64,000 nucleotides of DNA from Gelidibacter maritimus (GTDB taxonomy: Bacteria > Bacteroidota > Bacteroidia > Flavobacteriales > Flavobacteriaceae), in assembly GCF_014062315.1 (NCBI RefSeq), contig NZ_JACGLT010000002.1, positions 434,001 through 498,000 on the forward strand, in the 5' to 3' direction. The notes below the pieces were generated by a model that saw only the letters and a list, made by a program, of their open reading frames with translations, did no database searches and had not been told where the DNA came from. Each line of letters opens with the position of its first letter. The first letter of the stretch is position 1. This document shows, piece after piece, positions 55,432 through 62,064 of this stretch. The translations under genes were made by a program, and so were the position numbers.

Positions 55432-55844
55432 TTTTTAATGGGTTTTTCGAATCATTTAAACTACATAATCCGTTTGGGTTAACAAAATAATTATACTGAT
55501 TTTAAAATGGCTATACGTCTAAAACTAAAGATTAGACAACTCTTCTGTTTTATTGACATCATTTATAATCGTTCAATCCAAGTACAAAATACTGCATGTT
55601 CTTCATTGATAAGATGATCGTAGTTTTTGAACGCTAATCCGCAGCTTTTCAATTCATACCAAGTTAGCGATATATTACCACATTCAAGCTTTGTCAAAAT
55701 TTTCATAGCTCAGTCTATGGAAATCAAATAGAGCATCACCATACAAAAAAGTAACAACGCGCTCTATGCAATAGCATAAATTTAAATTGATATAGCAATA
55801 GTGCTGATCAAGATAGGTTATAAAACAGCATTATATATCATCGG
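55432..55844. other. Intergenic region between the 70-aa gene and the TPM gene
   Basis: 413 bp. Apart from the 47-codon ORF at 55563-55706 I see no gene, strong hairpin or repeat here. Confidence 0.5.
55563..55706 (-). CDS. Candidate small ORF (47 aa)
   Basis: ATG at 55706 to TAA at 55563 encodes 47 residues beginning MKILTKLECGNISLTWYELK and ending VFCTWIERL. The content (Trp, Cys, mixed charges) looks more protein-like than random AT-rich sequence, but there is no recognisable family and no clear promoter or ribosome site. It may be a real small protein or the remnant of a longer gene. Confidence 0.25.
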   Translation of the reverse strand: MKILTKLECGNISLTWYELKSCGLAFKNYDHLINEEHAVFCTWIERL

Positions 55845-57002
55845 TTACCAATGTCCACTAGCTCCGCCCCCACCGGACCTGCCTCCACCTCCAGAAAAGC
55901 TGCTACGTGATGAAGAGCTTGATCTCGAAAATCCCGATGACCGCGATGAACGCGAATAACTTGAAAGACCTGATGATTTTGAAGCGGTTGATTGACGAAA
56001 TGAAAGATTTTTATTTATAAATCCATTATTACTTTTTAGGAGCGAAAGTTTAAAACCATTATTGTATCTCAGCACCATTAAAACCGCAATAAGAATAGGT
56101 AAGCCCACTAACAAAACCCCAATCGTGATAAGAACATAATTCAAACTGAAGTATCTCATATCATTGACACTACTTATCAGGGTGTCAAAATTGATATAAA
56201 AAACGACTTGTGAGAGCATCACCGAAAAGGCAATTAATGGTGCAAACGTAAATACGAGCCCAAAAATTAATGAAAAACAGATGCCGACAAACATAAAAGG
56301 AAATAAAAAAATACCTATTTCTCCAGAAAATAACCCTCTGAATAGGTTGACCATATCTTTAAAACCATTTTTAAGGAGAGGAAATCCTATAAATAAGAAG
56401 ACAGTCAGAAATATTCCAAAAAAGAGAATAATCAAGAATTTTCCCCACCATGGTATCATCCGAAAATTATCATCTTCGTAACCAAATTCTTCAATATTTT
56501 CTGAATCGATAAAATATTTTGGATCACTGATGATGCTAATAATTTCATCTGTCGCTAAGTCAATACCTTTAAAATACCGTTCCTTCTTAAATTCAGGAAT
56601 CATGATAGTTCTAATCAATCGAGAACTTATAGCATCCGTAATGATAGGTTCTAACCCATACCCAACTTCTATCCGTACAGCACGTTCCTCTGCAGCAAAT
56701 AAAATCAGCAAACCGTTGTCTCTATCCAGCTGTCCAATTTTATTTTGTTCAAAAACCTGAAGCGCATAATTTTCAATGCTCTCATTACCCAGGCTTTCTA
56801 TCGTTAATACCACAATTTGATGGCTGGTTTCGGTTTCAAAATCGATCAATTTTTGCCTTAAAGAGCGCAATTGCTCATTAGACATGACATTTGCTTGATC
56901 AGTGCTAAATTCATGTAGTTGCGGATAAATTTGTTGTGAAAACCCAGTAGACTGGATGAACACAGACATCCACAAAAACAGAATGTAAGCTTTCAAGGGC
57001 AT
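55845..57002 (-). CDS. TPM domain membrane protein (YgcG-like)
   Basis: About 385 residues from ATG 57002 (a TTG one codon upstream is rejected). Signal peptide, then a TPM domain (about 25-165) with LRQKLIDFETETSHQIVVLTIESLG, DNGLLILFAAEERAVRIEVGYGLE and ERYFKGIDLATDEII; four or so membrane helices (about 185-330); and a Ser/Gly-rich C-terminal tail ending GGGGASGHW, typical of this family. TPM proteins have been linked to phosphatase activity and membrane-protein or photosystem maintenance; the role here is unknown. It ends the same transcript direction as glnS is read into, 5 bp after which it starts. Confidence 0.85.
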   Translation of the reverse strand: MPLKAYILFLWMSVFIQSTGFSQQIYPQLHEFSTDQANVMSNEQLRSLRQKLIDFETETSHQIVVLTIESLGNESIENYALQVFEQNKIGQLDRDNGLLILFAAEERAVRIEVGYGLEPIITDAISSRLIRTIMIPEFKKERYFKGIDLATDEIISIISDPKYFIDSENIEEFGYEDDNFRMIPWWGKFLIILFFGIFLTVFLFIGFPLLKNGFKDMVNLFRGLFSGEIGIFLFPFMFVGICFSLIFGLVFTFAPLIAFSVMLSQVVFYINFDTLISSVNDMRYFSLNYVLITIGVLLVGLPILIAVLMVLRYNNGFKLSLLKSNNGFINKNLSFRQSTASKSSGLSSYSRSSRSSGFSRSSSSSRSSFSGGGGRSGGGGASGHW

Positions 57003-57007
57003 CAAAC

Positions 57008-59017
57008 TTAGATTGCCGTAGCTTCAGCCGCTAAAATCTGATTTTTGTCCTCTTTCCCAGCAGTGATAAAGGCATCGATTTCTTCATTACGCTCTAATCC
57101 CATTTCCAATAAGGTCTTTAGAGTAATCATCGTGGCAATGCGTGTTCCCACTTTTTTGGCTGCAGTTTTAAACCATGGCTCTAACTCGTCATAAGTGACT
57201 TTTTTTGCTAATTCTTGAATTTCTGCCTTGGTAGTCAATTGTTTTTCTTCAGGTAAATTGGTGTATTTTTTACCTAATTGCTGAATAATATCTATGGGCT
57301 TACGTTGTGGACGGTTGTTTTTTGGTTTTGACTGATTTTGAGTTTGGTTAGCGGTCTTACCGGCCGCTTTAGACTCCTTTGCCCAGGAATCACGCAAGCC
57401 CACCGTTTTGTTAAAAACCAGCTTATCAGAAGTGGTATCCTTATCCACACTAAAATAGCCTAAGCGTTGAAACTGGAATCTATCGTTTACCTCGGCATCC
57501 CGTAAACTTGGCTCTACATAAGCAGTAACTACTTTTAACGATTCTGGGTTTAAGAATTCCATAAAATCCTTTTCAGGATGTGTGTCTGGTGATTCATGCA
57601 TAAACAAGCGGTCATACTCCCTAACTTCAGCTTTTACCGCGTGTTTTATGGAGACCCAGTGAATTGTACTTCTTACTTTTATATTTGGATCTTCAGAATA
57701 GGTGGCATGGATTTCCAAGATATTTCCAGCATCATCCTTCACAACACTTTCAGCTTTTACGATATAAGCATTCTTTAATCTCACTTCCTGATCTAAAGTC
57801 AATCGGAAAAATTTTTTACCTGCTTGTTCTTTAAAATCATCTCTTTCAATATATAACTCTCTTGAAAACGGAACTTTTCTGAACCCCGCACTGTCATCTT
57901 CCTGATTGTTTTCTGCTTCAAGCCACTCCTCTTTCCCTTCTGGATAATTAGTTATGACCAATTTCACAGGATCCAAAACGGCCATAACTCGTGGTGCAGT
58001 TTTATTCAAATCCTCACGGATGCAAAATTCCAAAAGCGCCACATCAATAATGTTATCCCGTCGCGCCACCCCTACCGTTTCAATAAACTTTTTAATGGCA
58101 TTTGGCGTATAGCCGCGTCGGCGTAACCCCGAAATGGTAGGCATCCGTGGATCATCCCATCCCGAAACAATATTTTCTTCGACCAATTTGAGCAACTTAC
58201 GTTTGCTCATAATGGTATAACTAAGGTTTAAACGTGCAAATTCGCGTTGTTTTGGACGAATTTTACCGTCGTCAACAACTTGGTCCAAGAACCAATCGTA
58301 AAGCTCTCTATGAGGCTTAAATTCGAGCGAACATAAACTATGCGAAATGCTTTCTATATAATCACTCTCTCCATGCGTCCAATCGTACATTGGATAAATG
58401 CACCAATCGTAACCGGTTCTATGATGGTATTTTTTTAAAATACGGTACATAATCGGATCCCGCATCAGCATATTGGTGTGTGCCATGTCTATTTTTGCAC
58501 GCAACACGTGAGAGCCCTCATCAAACTCCCCGTTTTTCATTCTTTCAAATAGATCGAGATTTTCTTCCACACTCCTATTTCTGTAGGGTCCGTCAACACC
58601 TGGTTGGGTTGGTGTTCCTTTTTGCTCAGCCATGGCTTCAGACGACTGCGAATCTACATAAGCCTTACCTTCTTTAATAAGTTGCACGGCCCAATCATAT
58701 AATTGTTGAAAATAGTCAGACGAATACACTTCATTTTCCCAAGTATAGCCTAACCACGCCACATCTTCCTTAATGGCATCTACATATTCCTGTTCTTCTT
58801 TTATAGGATTGGTGTCATCAAAACGCAAATTGACCGGCGCATTATATTTTTCGCCCAAACCAAAGCTGATGCCGATGGCCTTGGTATGGCCAATATGCAA
58901 ATACCCATTGGGTTCTGGCGGAAATCTAAATCGCAGGTCATCTCTAGACATCCCTTTGGCTAAATCTTCTTCTATAATATGCTCAATAAAGTTGAGCGAT
59001 TTTGTTTCTTCTGACAT
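57008..59017 (-). CDS. glnS: Glutamine--tRNA ligase with C-terminal extension
   Basis: A 669-residue class I synthetase. FPPEPNGYLHIGHTKAIGIS carries HIGH at 41-44; LRFDDTNPIKEE and TIMSKRKLL (KMSKS loop) are diagnostic for GlnRS. The core ends near residue 555; a basic, Asn/Gln-rich linker (KPKNNRPQRKP) leads into a helical extension of about 90 residues. In databases such Bacteroidota proteins are often called a YqeY-domain fusion, which I cannot confirm here. Confidence 0.93.
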   Translation of the reverse strand: MSEETKSLNFIEHIIEEDLAKGMSRDDLRFRFPPEPNGYLHIGHTKAIGISFGLGEKYNAPVNLRFDDTNPIKEEQEYVDAIKEDVAWLGYTWENEVYSSDYFQQLYDWAVQLIKEGKAYVDSQSSEAMAEQKGTPTQPGVDGPYRNRSVEENLDLFERMKNGEFDEGSHVLRAKIDMAHTNMLMRDPIMYRILKKYHHRTGYDWCIYPMYDWTHGESDYIESISHSLCSLEFKPHRELYDWFLDQVVDDGKIRPKQREFARLNLSYTIMSKRKLLKLVEENIVSGWDDPRMPTISGLRRRGYTPNAIKKFIETVGVARRDNIIDVALLEFCIREDLNKTAPRVMAVLDPVKLVITNYPEGKEEWLEAENNQEDDSAGFRKVPFSRELYIERDDFKEQAGKKFFRLTLDQEVRLKNAYIVKAESVVKDDAGNILEIHATYSEDPNIKVRSTIHWVSIKHAVKAEVREYDRLFMHESPDTHPEKDFMEFLNPESLKVVTAYVEPSLRDAEVNDRFQFQRLGYFSVDKDTTSDKLVFNKTVGLRDSWAKESKAAGKTANQTQNQSKPKNNRPQRKPIDIIQQLGKKYTNLPEEKQLTTKAEIQELAKKVTYDELEPWFKTAAKKVGTRIATMITLKTLLEMGLERNEEIDAFITAGKEDKNQILAAEATAI

Positions 59018-59079
59018 ACGACTATTCGTTAATTTCCTATTAGTTGTTTCGATGGATTACACCATAAGAATTCTTGTGC

Positions 59080-59087
59080 AAAATTAA
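59080..59087 (-). promoter_or_regulatory. Putative -7 element (TAATTTTG) of glnS
   Basis: Matches TAnnTTTG on the - strand, 62 bp before the glnS ATG, in the divergent glnS/folB gap. Confidence 0.4.
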
Positions 59088-59125
59088 GGATTTTTTTAGT
59101 TCTTTAAATGCCTTATTTTTGCGTG

Positions 59126-59133
59126 TATATTTG
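59126..59133 (+). promoter_or_regulatory. Putative -7 element (TATATTTG) of folB
   Basis: TATATTTG 5 bp before the folB ATG; a second match, TATTTTTG, is at 59114-59121. The nearer one would give a leaderless message; the farther one a short leader. Confidence 0.4.
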
Positions 59134-59138
59134 GAATT

Positions 59139-59501
59139 ATGGGGACTATAAAAGTTGAAAATATCCGCGTGTTTGCACACCATGGATGTCTGAAGGAAGA
59201 AACGACGATTGGGAGTGATTATCGTGTAGATTTAAAAGTGAAAGCAGATTTAAAAACTTCTGCAATTTCCGATAAACTAAGTGATACTGTAGATTACGTC
59301 TTGCTTAACCGGATTATTAAAGAAGAAATGCAAGTACCGTCCTATTTGCTTGAAACGGTTGCAAATCGTATCTTGAACAGGATTTTTAACGAAGTTCCAT
59401 TGGTTAAAAAAGCGACGGTTCATGTGAGTAAATTAAACCCACCAATTGGTGGTGATGTGGAAAAAGTGACCATCAAAATGACCGCTAAGCGAAATAAATA
59501 A
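59139..59501 (+). CDS. folB: Dihydroneopterin aldolase
   Basis: A 120-residue folate-pathway enzyme. IRVFAHHGCLKEET is the FolB opening with the conserved His-His-Gly; LSDTVDYVLLNRIIKEEM, LLETVANRIL with the conserved Glu, and KLNPPIGGDVEKV complete the signature. Full length; ATG start. Confidence 0.93.
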   Translation: MGTIKVENIRVFAHHGCLKEETTIGSDYRVDLKVKADLKTSAISDKLSDTVDYVLLNRIIKEEMQVPSYLLETVANRILNRIFNEVPLVKKATVHVSKLNPPIGGDVEKVTIKMTAKRNK

Positions 59502-59531
59502 AACAAAATAGCTTACCAAGTATATTTTTTT

Positions 59532-59539
59532 TACCTTTG
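59532..59539 (+). promoter_or_regulatory. Putative -7 element (TACCTTTG) of tRNA-Cys
   Basis: Matches TAnnTTTG and lies 15 bp before the tRNA 5' end, as expected for a tRNA promoter. Confidence 0.55.
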
Positions 59540-59554
59540 CACTTCCTAAAACTG

Positions 59555-59625
59555 GGCATCATGGCCGAGTGGCTAGGCAGAGGTCTGCAAAACCTTCTAC
59601 AGCGGTTCGAATCCGCTTGATGCCT
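59555..59625 (+). tRNA. tRNA-Cys (anticodon GCA)
   Basis: Acceptor GGCATCA pairs with TGATGCC; anticodon stem GAGGT / ACCTT encloses CTGCAAA with anticodon GCA; T arm AGCGG-TTCGAAT-CCGCT; discriminator U73 as required for Cys. The 3' CCA is not encoded. A terminator follows immediately. Confidence 0.93.
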
Positions 59626-59630
59626 CAAAA

Positions 59631-59659
59631 AACCTATAACGAAAGTTATGGGTTTTTTT
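59631..59659 (+). terminator. Terminator of tRNA-Cys
   Basis: AACCTATAAC, GAAA tetraloop, GTTATGGGTT followed by TTTTT. A decayed copy of the same hairpin opens the second repeat unit at 59948. Confidence 0.75.
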
Positions 59660-59741
59660 ATTCCTGATTTTTTATGAAGAATTAATAAAACACTGCAAAA
59701 CTTACAAAGCAGTTCTCCCGAACTATCGGGACGCTGGAAAA

Positions 59742-59774
59742 AAACCTCTCAGGTTTTGAAAACCTGAGAGGTTT
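59742..59774. repeat. REP-like palindrome, copy 1
   Basis: Arms AAACCTCTCAGGTTTT and AAAACCTGAGAGGTTT around a single G. Same family as the element at 1758-1788. Confidence 0.6.
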
Positions 59775-59883
59775 AGACGCTGTCAAACGCACTTTTCAGA
59801 TTTTTTGAAAAATGCTTTAAAATCAGTGACTATCATGAGAAATCGGCGTTATCTGTGTTCTATCTAGGGAACACATAAGAAAT

Positions 59884-59946
59884 TTAAAACGGATTTATAT
59901 GCTCCAATCGGTCTTTTAATAATTCTTTTTCTTTTGGGAAGAATGC
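59884..59946 (-). pseudogene. Duplicated 3' fragment of the LysE gene
   Basis: Translates on the - strand to AFFPKEKELLKDRLEHINPF and a stop, identical in protein sequence to the C terminus of the LysE-family gene at 60198. It has no upstream coding part and is cut at the repeat junction. Confidence 0.8.
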
Positions 59947-59947
59947 C

Positions 59948-60261
59948 TAACGAAAGGTATGGGTTTTTTTATTCCTGAATTTTTATGAAGAATTAATAAA
60001 AAACACTGCAAACCTTATACAGCGGTTCTCCCGAACTATCGGGACGCTTGAAAAAAACCTCTCAGGTTTTGAAAACCTGAGAGGTTTAGACGCTGTCAAA
60101 CGCACTTTTGAGCATTTTTTAAAAAATGCTTTAAAATCAGTGACTATCATGAGAAATCGGCGTCATCTGTGCTCTATCTAAGGAACACCAAAGAAATCTA
60201 GAACGGATTAATATGCTCCAACCGATCTTTAAGTAATTCTTTTTCTTTAGGGAAAAAGGCC
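59948..60261. repeat. Tandem duplication, copy 2
   Basis: About 314 bp matching copy 1. Its tRNA-Cys-like fragment (60005-60051) is better preserved: CTGCAAACCTTATACAGCGG parallels the 3' half of the real tRNA before the inserted palindrome. The unit runs into the true 3' end of the LysE gene. Confidence 0.8.
60055..60087. repeat. REP-like palindrome, copy 2
   Basis: Same arms as at 59742-59774, unchanged. Confidence 0.6.
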
Positions 60262-60875
60262 TGGGAAAGTAATAAGATACCAAATCCTAAAATCACTAAG
60301 GCAATAATCTTTTTTGTTTTAAAAATGCGTCGCGGGGTTAATTTATTCTTTAATTTTTTGGCAATCAATATTTTAAAAAGATCAATGATAAAATAGGTGA
60401 CCAAAATCGTACTCAGAAAAACAATGACCCCACTTTTAGATTCCGTAAATGAATTTGCAATAATTATGAAGCCCAACCATCCGACCAATACACCGATATT
60501 GATGAAATTCAACAAAAATCCTTTCAGAAATAGTTTTCCGTAATTCTTTTGAAATTCTACTTTATGGTATTCCCTGACGATAGTTCGAAATGATTTTGAG
60601 GTTTTTGTAAACGTGATTATCCCATAAACCACTAAAATTACGCCGCCAAATACCAGAAAATTAGGATCATCTTTTATTTTGTCGAGGAGTTTATTGGTAC
60701 TCAGAAAGGCCACGGCAATAAATAAAACATCTGCCAACATCACCCCTAAATCGAAAATAAGAGCGCTTTTAAATCCCTTGGTGGCACTGGTCTCCAAAAG
60801 CACGAAAAACACAGGGCCAATGGTGAATGCCAATATGATCCCAAATGGAATTGCTGATAGAATCTCGTCAATCAT
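60198..60875 (-). CDS. LysE/RhtB family amino-acid exporter-like protein
   Basis: A 225-residue protein with six membrane segments. It opens with the family pattern AIPFGIILAFTIGPVFFVLLETSATKGFKSAL and FDLGVMLADVLFIAVAF. LysE-type proteins export amino acids or related metabolites; substrate unknown. Its last 21 codons lie in repeat copy 2 and are duplicated at 59884-59946. Confidence 0.83.
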   Translation of the reverse strand: MIDEILSAIPFGIILAFTIGPVFFVLLETSATKGFKSALIFDLGVMLADVLFIAVAFLSTNKLLDKIKDDPNFLVFGGVILVVYGIITFTKTSKSFRTIVREYHKVEFQKNYGKLFLKGFLLNFINIGVLVGWLGFIIIANSFTESKSGVIVFLSTILVTYFIIDLFKILIAKKLKNKLTPRRIFKTKKIIALVILGFGILLLSQAFFPKEKELLKDRLEHINPF

Positions 60876-61000
60876 ATAACTTGCGTTTCAACAAAGCTAC
60901 ATATTTTTTTATCCTTTTAAAGCTTTGAAATGTCCAAAACCTTATGCGTAGCTATCGATAGGTTTATTTATATTCAGAGTTTAAGGAATTTAATAGTCTT

Positions 61001-61675
61001 CTAATCCATACGTTTAATCCGACCTCCAAATAATTTATTCTCCCTTATCGTTTCAGGATTACCATAAATATAAACATCACCCCCGGCTCTAATTTTTATG
61101 TCTGCAAATTTGGAAGCATTGATATATCCTTCTCCAGCAGCTCTTATCGTGATATGAGTAGTTTCAGTTTCAAAGGATTCGCCTTGAAAAATGCCACCGG
61201 TATTGATGGTAATATCTTGTTTTGTCGCTTTTCCAGAAATGGCTATCTCACCTCCAGTAACGGCTTTTACGGTCATATTATCAACCTTTAGGTTTAACTG
61301 AACAACTGCACCTTCTTGAGCTCTCAATTCAATATTTTCCTGTTCCAATGGCGCATCAGAAGACACATAAGCGCCTTCATTAACATCAATAATGTCTATA
61401 TTTTTATAATACAAAGTGACCAGGGTTTTATTGCCCTCAAACTTTTCTCCAAGACGCATCTTAATTTTCAATTGACCTCTTTTATTGACCATTTCAACAT
61501 CTTTTGTATTATCTCCAGAGATGATGGCCATAGTTTTATTAGATTGAATCAATTCAACATTGATCATATCATAGACTTTTATTTCATTAAAGTCGTCTAA
61601 TTGTATTTCAAGATCCTGTTGCCCAATAGCCATCACACTTATAAAAATTGATGCTAAGGTTAATACTATTTTCAT
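61001..61675 (-). CDS. GIN-domain (DUF2807) secreted protein
   Basis: A 224-residue protein with signal peptide (about 1-18) and a putative auto-transporter adhesin head GIN domain: FNEIKVYDMINVELIQSN, regular beta turns such as NIELRAQEGAVVQLNLKV and ITIRAAGEGYINASKFADIKIRAGGDVYIYGNP. The repeats suggest a beta-solenoid. Function unknown; probably periplasmic or outer-membrane associated. Confidence 0.8.
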   Translation of the reverse strand: MKIVLTLASIFISVMAIGQQDLEIQLDDFNEIKVYDMINVELIQSNKTMAIISGDNTKDVEMVNKRGQLKIKMRLGEKFEGNKTLVTLYYKNIDIIDVNEGAYVSSDAPLEQENIELRAQEGAVVQLNLKVDNMTVKAVTGGEIAISGKATKQDITINTGGIFQGESFETETTHITIRAAGEGYINASKFADIKIRAGGDVYIYGNPETIRENKLFGGRIKRMD

Positions 61676-61728
61676 TTTTAATGTTTTATGCTTTTATTTT
61701 AAACTTCTTTAGAGAAAAATCTAAAAAA

Positions 61729-62025
61729 TTAAGCCACCAATACCGCAGTCCCAGTTACTGAAACCGTGACATAATTACTGGTTGTCAATTCTATATCCAC
61801 TTTAATTCCTACAATGGCATTGGCTTTTAAATTTCTGGCGTTGTCTTGAAGTTGTTGAAACGCTTGTTCTTTAACCAAACCCATACTTTCCGCAATGGCT
61901 TTATAATATTTTTCCATATTAAAAGTCATTTTCAATTTTTGGACATTCACTGAAATACCGGAAACAATGCCCTTATATTCCATGATTTTAAAGCCTTCTA
62001 TTGTGTTGGTGGTGGTCAGAATCAT
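61729..62025 (-). CDS. YbjQ family (DUF74) protein
   Basis: A 98-residue protein: TTNTIEGFKIMEYKGIVSGISV at the N terminus, ARNLKANAIVGIKVDIE in the middle and VTVTGTAVLVA-like end match the YbjQ pentameric family, once called heavy-metal-binding. The function is not established. It lies 39 bp after the rnr stop on the same strand. Confidence 0.83.
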   Translation of the reverse strand: MILTTTNTIEGFKIMEYKGIVSGISVNVQKLKMTFNMEKYYKAIAESMGLVKEQAFQQLQDNARNLKANAIVGIKVDIELTTSNYVTVSVTGTAVLVA

Positions 62026-62064
62026 AAGTTTTTATTTAAAAAATATAAGCCTTAAAGGAACCAA

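Larger units (their letters stand above)
59637..59947. repeat. Tandem duplication, copy 1
   Basis: About 311 bp, arranged head to tail with copy 2 and differing by scattered substitutions and small indels. It holds, in order: right part of the tRNA terminator hairpin, a tRNA-Cys-like fragment (59692-59737) interrupted by the palindrome TCCCGAACTATCGGGA (59716-59731), the palindrome at 59742-59774, a TCATGAGAAATCGGCG block, and on the - strand the last 20 codons of the LysE gene (59884-59946). Confidence 0.8.

Noticed and set aside
59555-60261. tRNA-Cys with downstream repeats as an attachment site of an integrated element
   Set aside because: No integrase, recombinase or phage gene lies near, and the units are tandem copies that include part of LysE rather than a simple att core.
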